Source: Anabas testudineus (lineage: Eukaryota > Chordata > Actinopteri > Anabantiformes > Anabantidae). Taken from it: a stretch of 64,000 nt of DNA. Shown piece by piece: positions 1-11,714 of the stretch; the stretch's first letter is position 1; the number at the start of each line of letters is the position of its first letter. Below the pieces are notes generated by a model that did not search any database, was not told where the DNA came from, and saw only the letters and a program-made list of their open reading frames with translations. The translations under genes and the position numbers were made by a program. The stretch covers positions 23,504,045 through 23,568,044 of the forward strand of contig NC_046610.1 in NCBI RefSeq assembly GCF_900324465.2, read 5' to 3'.

Positions 1-911
1 TAGGAGAGTCTTTTTTTTTATATTAGTATTGTTTTTATACTAGTATTGTCAGTTTGGTCTCAGTTTCAGATCTAATATCAAGGATTTCGCCAGCAGATGT
101 CACCATGTTTCAACACTTACGACACAATTGCTTCTTACTGATTCAGTGGTTCTGTTTCTCCACCACTCCACTATCATTCTCCTGAATGTAGATCATCAAT
201 CTGCCAAAACGTCTGCTTTTACAGAGGTCTGCACATGTGCTGATGATCAGGTAATCAGAGGCTGACCATTAGCAGCACCTTAGTTTAGTATTTTCTCTTT
301 CTGGCTTCATTTACGTTGAATTATTAATGGCACAGTGAAAAAAAGCCTGTTCATCAGAGGTTGTACAGTAATACTAAGACAGTTAGTAAATAATTTTTAT
401 TTTTTCAACGCAAAACTACAGCATGTTTTCACATAGTCCTACTTAATAGAGCTGAACTAAGTACAGTGGACCGAAAAGTGGATTAACAATAAAGGAACTC
501 AGTTCTTTTTGTGTTCACAATGGGCACTTGACACCATACTTCATTTGTGCTATAGCAGCTGCAGCTCTGTGAGATGTAGCTTGTGACTGGATACTGGTTT
601 TCTTCTTCACTATCCTGCCCATTGTGAGGAGCAACAAAACATAAATGGTGAGATGTAATTAATTAAAAATAATATAAAATAACCAGTATATTTCCACTTT
701 AAGTATCAATGTACTAACTATAGGGAGGTCTATCTAGAAGAATGAACCTACATCCACACATGCATTTATACAGAATTCATACTAGTGTTTACGCTGCCTG
801 GTGAATTCTATCCTGTCAAATAAGTGTTTTCTTATATGTTTAAGTGGAATCAAAGGGTCTGTGCATGTGCTGGTGACAGCGCACGTCGCAGAACGCAGCT
901 GTGCGCCACTG

Positions 912-962
912 AACAGGTCTTGCTTACTGTGGTTATTCAATCCACAGTAAGCAAGACCTGTT
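912..962. repeat. Perfect short inverted repeat (21-bp arms, 9-bp spacer)
   Basis: Arms ACAGGTCTTGCTTACTGTGG and CCACAGTAAGCAAGACCTGT around TTATTCAAT, one more base pair on the outside. No gene context. Confidence 0.85.
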
Positions 963-3900
963 ACTTTATCTTTTTCATTTCACAATAATAACCAACCTAC
1001 ACACAAACACTGTATCCCAATCATCATTAAGGTGGCAGGTCCTGTATCTCCTCTGTCTATAGGCTGTAACTGGATTGATGTTGTGGACCATTGCCACAGC
1101 CACAATTACTCACAGATGATCTGCTAGATGAACGCTGTGCCAGATTGTTGTAAAGCAACCACAGAAAAGCTCAAATATGTTTTAGATCTTTTTTTTTTAC
1201 TTTTTTTTCGCTTGTGGGTCTGTGCATCATTCTCTTTTCAAAATGTTGTCAGGTCTTCACAAGCATATTTAAAATACATGTAGATGTGTGGCTGTGATAA
1301 GCATATGTAGTGAGAGACACTGGGCTGAATTTGAAGAAAACATCTTTTCTGTCACAGTACATAGATTAAATGTCAAATACAGCACAAGAAAACAAGACCA
1401 AATATTAATATGGTATAATTTTATAATTCTGTTAATTATTCACCCTTGTGAACCACAACACCACACATACTGTATCTCGGAGAGACCACGTACTGCAAAC
1501 ATGTTCCTGTGTCAGTCCTGCTTTAGATAATATAGATGATAGAATAGTTTTCACTTTGAATGCCAAATGGAGCACTTTGTGTTCACAATGCACTGACAAC
1601 GCAGACCCTGAAGCGAACTCAGACCAATTCACCACTCATCCCTATGGACAATGAAAACTAAGGGATGATATACATTTGGGATTGGAGGGACTTGTTGTCC
1701 TCCTTTTTAAAAATCATATTGTCTCCATTATTTTTCTATGTTTTACTTTGAATGACTGATGAAACAGAATGACTTGAAAAGCGATTATTTAATAAAATTG
1801 TTTTCTTGTGTATTACCAGTTTACAGTAGTTTTTTATCATTGTCATTATATTTAATGTCAGTGCACTCTCCATTTTCTCCAGAAGATGGTGCAATTGACT
1901 AAAGGAATTGCTCTTGTTTACTCTCAAATGGTGGGAAACAGACAACTACAACATGACATAAAACTTTAACGAGTTGTTAGTACCAGCAACAGGATGACTC
2001 AGATGACTTACCTAATGCTGACTGTTACCCTCTGTTTAGCAGGTGCCAAAGTGACCTTTACATCATGGTTTAACACATACAATCTGTCAAATTCTAAAAT
2101 ATTTTGCACATTTGCACATCTTCTACTTCCTTGATAACTTCACAGTGTCAAACCATAGTGGCACTATTGAGGAAAGAGGGTTTTCACAGTTACATATTAA
2201 TAATAAATAGAAATGATTGAGAATTCAGCTACTATGGCCTCTTAAGAAAATTCTTCTTTAAGTTGTTACCCAAGTATCAAGGCACATAAAATGATTTCAG
2301 CTGCATTACCCCAACCCATAAATCTAATGTATGTGTGGCTAATGTCAGCACAATTGCATCCACATCCAACACACATCTACTTATGAAGGACTGAGTCACT
2401 GTGGGAGACTGATCAGGGAGGATGTTTGGGGTTGGCTGTGAAGTTTTTTATACAGGTACACCCTGCCTTTCTGCTTTTCTTTTACTGCTGCAAAAGCAAG
2501 GTGGAAAGCTTTGGATTTGTTCACCTTATTATGAATTTGAAAAAAAAATCATATGCTAAATATGCTGCACACATAGGAACCATGCTCACTACTACATTAC
2601 ATTTTACAGTATATTGGGAGAGAAGCTGCAGCTCATTTCAATGGGTCACAGTTTGTTTCTTACAGCATCACAGAAGTACACAGATTCAGTCATTTCTCCA
2701 CTGCACCATGTCAAGTCAAAGAATATCAAACTGCATGTACACAAATCACTTTTAAATAAAACTAGCAAATGGTGGCGGTAATGACAGTAGAGCCTCGGGT
2801 TGAAAAGCTAGCGATAGGGATCTACGGAGGAGAAGCAGCTGAATGATTAGATCAGAGCATTGCGGTGGTACATGGGAAGGCGGCTACTTACTTTGAGAGG
2901 AAGTGCACAGCAAGTTATGTCCGTAAACAGGAAGTGGTCAGATGCATGGAGAGTTCTGGGAAAGGTATGGTGGCTATTTTGGTCACTAACAGATAAAACT
3001 AAATAAATCAAATGGGAAAACTGTCCTTTTTCACTTAGTTGCATAATAATTCAGCACAATAATTGCACACAGAAACTCTGCAGTTGGTCAACATTGAAAT
3101 TAATCCTCAAAAACTTGCCTAATAGTTGTGCACAGTTGCGCAGTTCAGATTATGGAGAATCTCTCTCATCTAGTACATACTAACATGAGCTTTCTTTGAC
3201 CATGGCTAAGATGCAAAGTGCAAAAAAGATAAACAAAAATAAAAGATGGATGAATGGATACCTTTCGAGCTTGTCATCAGTTTCAGCTGATCACAAAAGT
3301 GGAAAATGTCATTTTTTTCCTAGGAAAACATGAAATGAACCACATGCTACTACCATCAACTCTAAGCAACAATAGCCACCATAACAAAGGGATCCCAGGA
3401 TGGATGAAAACACTGCATCTACATCACGTGACAGGCAAGTCTATTCTGAAATTAGATCTATTCTAAAATGCACAGCGAAATCAGTGTAGCAGTTTTGTTC
3501 AGTGTAATAAACGTAATAAACGTTGTCAATACTTTGTCAAAGATGAAGAAGCGTGTCTGTCATATAACGCAAACTAAAGTGCACAGTTGGAAGTTTGGAC
3601 CTTTTTGCCTGTGTGGAGATGATCTCTTTTTGGGCTGAAAGTATTGTCTCTGGGGTCGCATTGTCAGCTGTCTTCTGTAGCTGCCTCCTTCCAGCTTCCT
3701 GCCTACAGCGAAGCTCTGCATTACATGCTCTACAATACATTGCAGCTGTTGCTACTAACTGTAACTCATATATTTAAGGAAGAAAAGTTTTAAAAATTAT
3801 GTGATAAGTTAACTGCCCACTTGTCTGTCAGATGTTAAAATGATTGGAGTTAATCATTTTTCTGCCTCTCAGAATTTAATTTGAATCGAACTTTGACTTT

Positions 3901-4674
3901 TTCTACAGTCATTTATTCAAATGATTTGAGTGTATATTCAATGGAAATGTATGCAGTTGTATTATCGTTGGAGTGGATAGGGAAAATTAAGACAGCTCAG
4001 GTTCTAGGCTTAAAGGAAAGCGACTTAAACGATATTTTGAATACTAAAGGCTAAGACAGACGAAGTGTATATCACTTCTTAAGAACTTATGAAGAGATTT
4101 GAATAAGGTGACCCAATAACCATTGATACCTGCAGATGGCAGCAATGCAACATTTTTGGATGCCAGCTGCCTTAAAACCCCAGAGAAGAAGACGAAGGGC
4201 GCACAGGTGAGGCTGATCACGATGATTGGTGCTGAGGAGAGTAGAGAGACTGAGACAGCAGGAACAGAAACAGGAACAGAAAGAGGGAAATAGACTAACA
4301 GGGTCAGGGATCATGATAAATACACGGGTATTTCACAGGTTTACCCAAATGCTTTCTAGTTCTGATGAACAACCCAGCTGAAATCCTACCTCTTTTAAGA
4401 CCGCGCTGTTCAGCACAACAGTGAAAGCACCAAACTTCAAACGATCTTGTGTAATAATTGAATGATCTATGACTACCACTAGGCCAGAGGTGAAACATCA
4501 TCTGAAAAAGGGAATAGAAAGACCTATGTGCAGATTGAAGACAAAGACAGGGAAATATAAAAAGGTAAAAATCATACAACACACATCACATGTGACGGAT
4601 TCAGTAATGACGTACTTAGTAACGTACTTATATAATCATATGCGTCCTACATAACTGGTAATAATGGCATACAA

Positions 4675-4719
4675 TGAGTTTGCTGTGAGATGAGACAGTC
4701 TCATCTCACAGCAAACTCA
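4675..4719. repeat. Perfect short inverted repeat (21-bp arms, 3-bp spacer)
   Basis: Arms GAGTTTGCTGTGAGATGAGA and TCTCATCTCACAGCAAACTC around CAG, plus one outer pair. Would form a tight hairpin as single-stranded DNA or RNA. No gene context. Confidence 0.85.
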
Positions 4720-4964
4720 GAGCTGTGCTCTGATCAAATCAGTTGACCACTGATCATGATATGGTGACATTACACATAGCTCTGTGTGAAGACGTAGGCA
4801 ATCATTCCAGTGGTAGTAAAACTATATGTCACATTAAGTTAATCATTATCCCCCGAAATGTAGAAGGTAATCTAATGCTTAAATTAAATGCTTAAAGAAT
4901 TATCAATATGCATTGCGGAGGTACAAAAATTGCTAAATCCTTTCTCCTATATCCATTCACATGC

Positions 4965-5355
4965 CACCATTGCTTGTAATTAACTTCATGTCTTCTCTCT
5001 CCTGTAGTTCTGCAGATATCCTCGGCCTGGAGCTGTATATCTCCAGTTGACCTGCCCGATGTTCTTGCTGCTTGTTGTTTTTGTTGCCTGCTGTTCTTTT
5101 CTCTCTCCTCTTTCCACCTACCCCAGCCGGTCGAGGCAGATGGCCGCCCACTGCGAGCCTGGTTCTGCTGGCTAAAGGGAGTTTTTCCTCTCCACTGTTG
5201 CCTAAAGCTTGCCCAAATTGGATTGTTGGGTTTTCTGTATCATTTTTTTGTATAATTGTTCTCTATAAAGTCCTAAACCTTAAACACTGCAAAGTGCCTT
5301 GAGATAACTTATGTTGTGAATTGGCGCTATAGAAGTAAAACTGAATTGAATAGTA
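4965..5355 (+). mobile_element. L2/Maui-type LINE 3' tail next to P1
   Basis: Shares the 3' untranslated tail of the longer copy at 30.7-31.7 kb (GGCCTGGAGCTGTATATCTCC, GGGAGTTTTTCCTCTCCACT, GGCGCTATAGAAGTAAAACTG). It ends about 50 bp before the P1 polyadenylation signal, on the other strand. Confidence 0.7.
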
Positions 5356-5405
5356 TTTGTTAATATGCTTAATTGGACAGAAATCAGTTTTGTCTTTGGT
5401 GATGC

Positions 5406-5411
5406 TTTATT
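5406..5411 (-). terminator. P1 polyadenylation signal AATAAA
   Basis: AATAAAGCATC on the minus strand, about 150 bp after the stop codon, conserved in position in all six copies. An L2-type LINE tail on the opposite strand ends about 50 bp away. Confidence 0.7.
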
Positions 5412-5558
5412 AGCAGATAACTAAACAAGTAGGTGCATAAACAGTAGATTGTCAAAAACATAATGTGACTAAATTGGATACATTGGTATAACAACAAGCA
5501 AAATATTCATCATAAAGCTGTCTATTCTCTCAACATTCTCTCACATCAGCAGCTGACT

Positions 5559-8217
5559 TCAGTCTGACTGTATGACTGATTTAGCAAACTGCTCCTCTGA
5601 CTCTCCAAGCAGGACCCCATTTCTGGTGTAGAACACCTTGGCCAGAGATGGACTCATCGGGGAGGGTGTGTACTCTTGACACTGGTCCCCACTAAGATTT
5701 GGTGCACACTCTACTATGTAGGAGAAGAACAAGGTGCCATGTTTTAACATGCAGCTGTCTGACACTTCTCCTTGATGCAGTTCAAATAAACACTTACCAA
5801 GCAGATCACTGTTCCAGTAAGTATCCTTATCATAAACTCTAAATTTAAGTCTGTCTTTCATGTTGATGCTGATTGGTCCAAATTCAAAGGTCTCTGGCCA
5901 GTTAGGATTATCATTGTTACTTATAATGATAGTACGCTTCTTCCTGTCACCATAACTAACCTCCACTGAACCATCTGTCTGCGTCCATTTATCACCATAC
6001 AGACCCTGTGCATAAAGCTTGAATACCTTTAATGTTGCAAGACCTTTCCCAGCAGGACAGCAGTTTGACTTGATGTTCTGATTACTGTTGCAAACACAGT
6101 CACAAGGATCCCTTTTGCTGGATCTGTGCCCAATTTGACAAGATTCAGAACATTTCTTCAACACTGCATTTTTCTTGATGTACTTTTCCACCTCTTGCTT
6201 CAGTCCAGCACTGGCAGGATGACCTCTTGGCAGTATGGTGTGCAGGGGCTTTATGCTGTATTGCACCACATCAGGTGTGTGTTTCAGTGAGCTGAGCCAG
6301 CTGCCATACACAGACGGGTCTGATTGGCCTTGAAACAAGATATCAGCACTGTCGATGTGTCCACCAATGACCTCTGTGTTACGCTCATTATATGTGCTGC
6401 TGAAACTTTGGTGAGAGCCCAACTTCTTCTTCTCTGCTTGACAGTGTTTGTACATGGCGTTAATACTGGCAGACTTAGCAAAACTAGCTGAGGCTTCCAC
6501 TGACAAACAGTCACTGATCGCTGTTGCTGACAGTCCGTTCATTGTAGCCTCACAGGTCCTGACAGAAGTGATGGCTTTTATTTCCCCTCCAAGAGACACT
6601 TGTATGATGTAATGTGTACCATATGTGTCGATCAGATTATGATAGAATTCCTCAGTTTTACTTGAATAAGCAGGAAGAGAGTTGACGGCTGATTTAAATT
6701 CTTGACTCAGTGGAGGTTTTGTTGCCAGTCTATAGCTGTGAAGCACAGGAAATAAATACATTATTTTCACTTTATCACAGAGTAATTTTATGTACATTAT
6801 TTATTATTTTGTTTGAAATGAATGTCAACTACCCAGAACACTGCCGAATTAAGCATTTACAGTGTCTATAAAAATAATTTACCCTTCTGGAAGTTTTCAT
6901 TTTTCAGTGTCTAAGGGTCACTTCAAATTAACTCACCTAAATCATCACCGGTGTAACCCATTAGTTTGAGACGTTACATAATTAATGCAATTGAGATTAC
7001 TTGTGTGCAGCAAAGATGTTTTAAGCTGTTTTAGTACAATGAAATCTAGGATCCAACTATGCAGGTAAATCAGTATCCTGTTGTTAGTGCACCATGAAAG
7101 CCAAAGAACACTGCAAGCGGCTCTCAATGGTTCAAGAATGGTACAAGAAAATGCCAGTAGATCATTTCCAAGTCATTAAATATCCCATATAGTATAGTTA
7201 AATAGATCATCAAGTAATGTAAGTAATATGGTGCATTCTGAAAAACTGAGAGACACCTATGATTCCTTTGAAGGAGTTACAGGCCTTTGCCAGAGATGAG
7301 AGAGGCTATAGTCACAACAAGTGTTTCCTGAGTTCTTCACCAGTTGAGACTTTATGACCCCAGGTATACAGCCAAAGCCACACATAAAGCAACACGCAGG
7401 CCAGACCTCAGTCCAACTTAGTAGTTGTGGTTGAACTTAATGCATCTACTGTATTTAGATTAACTTAAATACTTACATAATCACCTCTTTTCTGTAATAT
7501 ATTTTTAGTAATTTGTGTTTACTTTTACTTTACTGTTTACTTGACGCAGAAGAATCTTCTGCTGCTAAGCATTCTCAAAAAAAAGTGAATTATTTTTACA
7601 TGATAAATGTTTAATTAAGTATTTGAACAAATACTAAATCGGATTAATTGACCAAACTGTTAGCATATTCCTCTCACTCACCTGTAGAATCTGCAGAAAA
7701 CAGCATGACGAAAGAAGGTGTAGCGGTCCTTTTTTGACTTCTGAATGCCAAAGGTAGCATCTCTGGAGTGGGACCCTCCAAAACCAACCCCAACAGTGAC
7801 ACTGGCATGTACAGGAATACTGAGGCCGACTTTCCAATCATTTGACACAGATGATGTAGAGTCACGGACAAGAGATTCAACAGAATCATAGACTGTACTG
7901 GAGACCTTTAACCTGCACTTGGGGATGACTCTCCAGTCCACCACACCAACGGGGACTTTCTGTTTTTCCTTGTTCATGTAGCTGTTTCTGTACATTCTGC
8001 AAGTGCCGTTGCCAAGATTCCATGTTTCAGTGTCGATGACATAGGCGCCTTTCCGCTCCATTGTGACAATGTCGAAACCTTCTCCACCCAGATTGTAAAC
8101 AGGGACAAAGTGAGCATCTTTACACTCCTCAGGTGTACCAGTTAAGCTTACCCTGGAGGACAGGCACAGAGGACTCCATGCCCACCACAGGAGCATCAGT
8201 TGCCACAGCTTAACCAT
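5559..8217 (-). CDS. Perforin-1-like protein, copy P1 (two coding exons)
   Basis: Calcium-dependent pore-forming protein of cytotoxic-cell granules, by family. Coding exons are 8217..7682 and 6735..5559, joined in phase 2 across a 946-bp GT-AG intron, giving 570 aa. The start MVKLWQ lies directly after a CAG acceptor, as in PRF1, where exon 1 is non-coding. A hydrophobic signal peptide covers residues 1-21. The MACPF domain (about 25-370) carries NDWKVGL, GGSHS and YGTHYI (217-222). The EGF-like hinge is 374-410 with paired cysteines CDCVC and NCC. The C2 domain is 411-540 with probable calcium ligands D427, D433, D481, D483 and D489, loop 1 GLYGDKWTQTD and loop 3 DKDTYW. Colinear with human perforin (555 aa). 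Oddities: V at residue 40 where the other five copies and mammals have G; K482 and CLFELHQ in C2 where the others have E and CSIELH. Fifth-exon-type extras are absent and both exons are open. The paralogue number cannot be assigned. Confidence 0.95.
6736..7681 (-). other. P1 intron 2 with repeat fragments
   Basis: Much longer than the 226-bp introns of P2 and P3. Near 6860-6960 it holds TTCTGGAAGTTTTCA-type sequence also seen in the P5 intron near 36730, part of a common fish DNA repeat. No coding sequence is seen. Confidence 0.6.
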
Positions 8218-8350
8218 CTGTATGAGAAAGTTAAACAGTGAGAAAACAAAGCAAATATTTAATGTTTGATTTGAATACAAAATTGTAATGAGCAAGAAAT
8301 AGGAAGAAGTAGATGTAAAAGACTAGTCAGATCAAACTCAGAGGGCTTAC

Positions 8351-8430
8351 CACACTGTGTGTTGGCAGCAGGTCTGTTCGGTGGTTTACAGTGTGTAAGC
8401 TATGTTACTGTATAGTGTAGGTGGAATCTT
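8351..8430 (-). promoter_or_regulatory. P1 non-coding first exon (5'UTR)
   Basis: The minus strand reads ACAGTGTG|GTAAGCCC, a clear donor at 8350/8349, matching donors at the same place in the other copies. Intron 1 (8350..8218) ends in CTTTCTCATACAG directly before the start codon. The right edge (transcription start) is only estimated. Confidence 0.7.
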
Positions 8431-8450
8431 ATTAGCCTTTGTGATTCTAA

Positions 8451-8524
8451 GTTTTGTAATTAACCATCTGCATTTAACCACATCTATAAATGTCACACAT
8501 ACAAATGTGTGACCTATTACTTCC
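8451..8524 (-). promoter_or_regulatory. P1 core promoter region
   Basis: On the minus strand an ETS-type GGAAGT core (8524..8519) is followed by a CACACATTTG box and then by a weak TATA position (TTACAAAAC, about 8459..8451). Order and spacing match the other copies, but the TATA-like box is degraded relative to P2, P3 and P6. ETS control of mammalian perforin is established; its use here is inference. Confidence 0.45.
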
Positions 8525-8654
8525 CCCACACCCATGAAGATGTTAAGAGGAAACTTGAATAGTTACTAGAGTAAACTGGAGTTTTGTGATAACAATTATG
8601 TCTTGAAATGTCTGGAAATGCCTGTAGTGAATACTTTCTTCCAGAAGAGGCAGG

Positions 8655-9275
8655 AATATAGGGCAACATATATAAAATTTTTGTTGGATATCAGAGGAAG
8701 AGGTACTCAGGTGGACTACGTCTTTGTGATTTAAAAGAGATCAGCAAAGTATTGGTAGGGGACAGTGCAGCCAGACACCACAGGGTTGTTGTGTGTAAAA
8801 TGAGTATGGTGGTGAGAAAGATGGAGAGGACTAAGGCAGAGCAGAGGATGAAGGATGGAAGAATGGTGTGTAGTTTTTGGGGAGGAGGTGAGACAGGCTC
8901 TGGGTGGTCAGAAGGTGTTTTCAGATGACTGGACAACCACAGCTAATGTATTCAGGGAGACAGGTAGGAGGGTGTTGTGTCATTAGGGAAGCAGAAGGAG
9001 GACAAGGAGACTTGGTGGTAGAGTGAGGAAGTCCAGTGTGTATACAGAGAAAAAGGTTAGCTAAAAAGAAGTAGGACACTGAGAGGACTGTAGAGAGTGG
9101 ACAGGAGTACAGGGAGATGCAGTGTAAGGTGAAGGTAGAGGTGGAGAAGGGCAAACAAAGGCCATATGAGAACTTAGTTGGACACTAATGAGGGAGAGGT
9201 GGATTTGTACAGCTTGGCGAGGTAAAGCTGTAGAGATGGGAAGGATGTACAGGGTATTTAAAGATAGGAGTGTGT
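8655..9275 (+). mobile_element. RTE-type LINE fragment (endonuclease to reverse-transcriptase linker)
   Basis: Plus strand shows RRYSGGLRLCDLKEISKVLV then GDSAARHHRVVVCKM, matching the SGGxxTQVDYILxxxxxLKEI...GESVAxQHRxVVC segment of fish RTE elements, followed by degraded linker sequence ending near LYSLARLKL. Heavily decayed. Confidence 0.55.
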
Positions 9276-9279
9276 TGTG

Positions 9280-11700
9280 AGGCGCCAGGTCCAAGTCCAT
9301 AGCATGTCACTCATCAGTAGCTTATTAAAGAAGTACAGTGGATACATTTTTGAAAACTTATGGGTAAACTTAATATCATGTGGGCTGGGACTTGAGAAGG
9401 AGAGAAAGCGAGCGTGAGAGTGTAACTTGAGTATCAGTTGCATCTGAACGCTACAGCCTAGAGGCGATAAGTTAGAGGGAAGTGAGATTAACAGGTTTTT
9501 CTGACTCGTGCCTCATCTGCTCAAGGTTTTCTGCTCCTAGTCACATTAGCTGCTTCTAGCACCAAACATCAGAGTTTCCTACCGATTGAAGTCAGATTCT
9601 TAAGTTTGCGGTCAAATGGAATTGTTGGTTGAGTAGTTGCCAGATTTCAACCATGCAGAAGAATTCATGGAATATAAAAATTCTATTCTATTTGGAGCTC
9701 ATGCACAAAGTCTGCTACATATACTGTATATACTCTTCCTACTTTCCCACTGCTTTGTGTCTTTGTGGAGTGAGATGACCACTCCCACTACTTGAACCAT
9801 AACTGAGACCAACTGTGACTATTGTCTTTGGACACTTTTACCTCGTGTTGCATTGCCCTCTTTCTCTTGTCTTAATAAGAAGATATTATGTTTGTTTGTT
9901 TTGATTGCACTCTTCTGCTATTATTTTTACAACTCATATGTTTGGCTTGTGTGTTTCACTCATTTACACTTATGAACGTAGGAATAATATCTTTATGCTC
10001 CTCATTTCGACTGCACGAGATGAACTAACCAGATGTAAGTAAATGGGCTACACACAACATTGAACTTCCTGGAACTTCCCTTTAACTAAACTTGCTGGGT
10101 AAAGTTGTTGAGTTCTTGTTTGCTTTACCACTTTGTTTTCCTTCTTGTGTTCATTGCTATTTACACCCATATGTTTTCACTATGTGCACTGTTATGGGGG
10201 ACAAAAGTCGTCCTACCTACTGTAACAGTTTGCAGGTGATAGCCCCACAAGGAGCTACCCCTTTATCTGGTAAGTTCCTAGAATATGATTTATGACTACC
10301 TCCTGAGGAGTGTTGACGCTGGTGCTCCCAGAAAAGCTCCCAGAATGTGTCCCTAGAGTAGGCAGAGGGCAGTGGCACCAAAAGCAGAACCTGAAAGCGG
10401 AGTTATGGTTTACTCGATTCCTCTAGTTGAAAAGCCCTGGATCGGGCCGAAACAGGTCCAGCTATGGGTAGGCAGTTAGCAGCAAAAATAGCGAGGCCAA
10501 AAAGGTAAAAGAAAAAATCGTAACTAAATGTCAACAGACTATAGGCTCGCACAAAATCTTTTTAGGTATAGAACTATTAATAATATAATAATAATTAATA
10601 AAACACCATTGATGCTAACCCGATTATTCACTTTCATGCTCACAAGTGTCAGCAAAACTCACAGAATGGAATGAGATTGTGAGAAAAATTTTCTATCTAG
10701 AAATATAGAAAAGAACTGTATTTAAAGAAAACCAGTCATAACTCCAATTCGGACATCAGCTTGTTTCTTTGTTTTTCTTAGGCTGGTTTTTTACATGAAT
10801 TCTTTTTTTGCAATGTAGAGATGCAATGAATGTTAGCTAATCTTCTACTTGTAGATGGGAAAATGTCTTACTGGGTTAGCTCTGTAATATAATAGATTGG
10901 TAATATGTTCAGAGCTTGAACTGCCTCTCATGTATTGCTTGCAGCAATAGGTTGCACCTGATCATGGCCAAGATAAATACTGAAAATGGATGAACTGTAT
11001 GTATGCCTAATGAGAAGTAGCCGCTGAAGGATGAGTTTCTTGCATTCAATCAGTCAGAATTCATATGACACCCATCATTAGAATCAAAATCTTTAGTTTA
11101 ACTCTGTGTTTAGAGGTTTACAACAAGCACAGAGCAATATTTTACAAAAGCACATCACACGTCTGTCAAAGATCAAGCAAACACGGATTGTGGCTGTGTG
11201 GCTGGCTCTGTTGCTATATAAATGTGTTGCACAAGTGATTAGCCATTGCAATGCATCTGTTGTAATTCACAGATTGTAGTGCTTTGTGGTGCTGGCATTT
11301 ATCACATTGTAAATGTGTTTTTGCTTCTGTTTTAACTGATGATAAAATGTAAAAAACAATGTGATTTGAGTCAAATTGTGTCCAGGATTATAATTTAAAA
11401 CATATTAATGAGCCAACAACTCTGAGCATAAGTGGTCATCATAAAAACAGAATCCCAGAATGGACAAAAATACTGCTATTCTAATTTGTATAGAATTATT
11501 GTGCAGACATTGACTGGCATACAAGAAAAAAAAAAGTGTGAATATGCATACTTACTCCCTACTTACAGCTTTTTTATAACAACACTTAGTTTTTTAGGTG
11601 GTTAACATGCACAGGACATTGGGCAAGACTGATGCTCCCTTTGCAAGTGCAGCACTAGCTTCAGTTGGTAACCAAATGCGAAAGTACCAGCACAGCAAGT
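9280..11700. other. Intergenic DNA, no gene recognised
   Basis: No reading frame of note. A more GC-balanced stretch at about 10195-10500 has no recognised counterpart. Confidence 0.5.
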
Positions 11701-11714
11701 ATTTACTATAATAA

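Larger units (their letters stand above)
1..4960. other. No supported gene
   Basis: AT-rich intergenic DNA with only short chance reading frames. Apart from the two hairpins listed separately, nothing is recognised. A weak exon-like stretch at 483-614 (minus) is discussed under rejected items. Confidence 0.5.

Noticed and set aside
483-614. Minus-strand exon-like stretch with acceptor GGGCAG, an open frame of 43 codons and an AATAAA further down
   Set aside because: No homologue recognised, two frames are open over most of it, and no upstream exon could be found. It may be the last exon of a gene to the right on the minus strand, but support is too thin.
6284-6514. 76-residue minus-strand frame inside P1 exon 3, repeated in P2 and P3
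   Set aside because: It is a shadow frame of the perforin coding sequence; its conservation follows from that of the gene.
7634-7889. Alternative minus-strand frames across P1 exon 2
   Set aside because: Out-of-frame shadows of the MACPF coding exon.
8691-9300. Minus-strand frames of 77-81 residues rich in Ser, Thr and Leu
   Set aside because: They are opposite an RTE-type LINE fragment on the plus strand.
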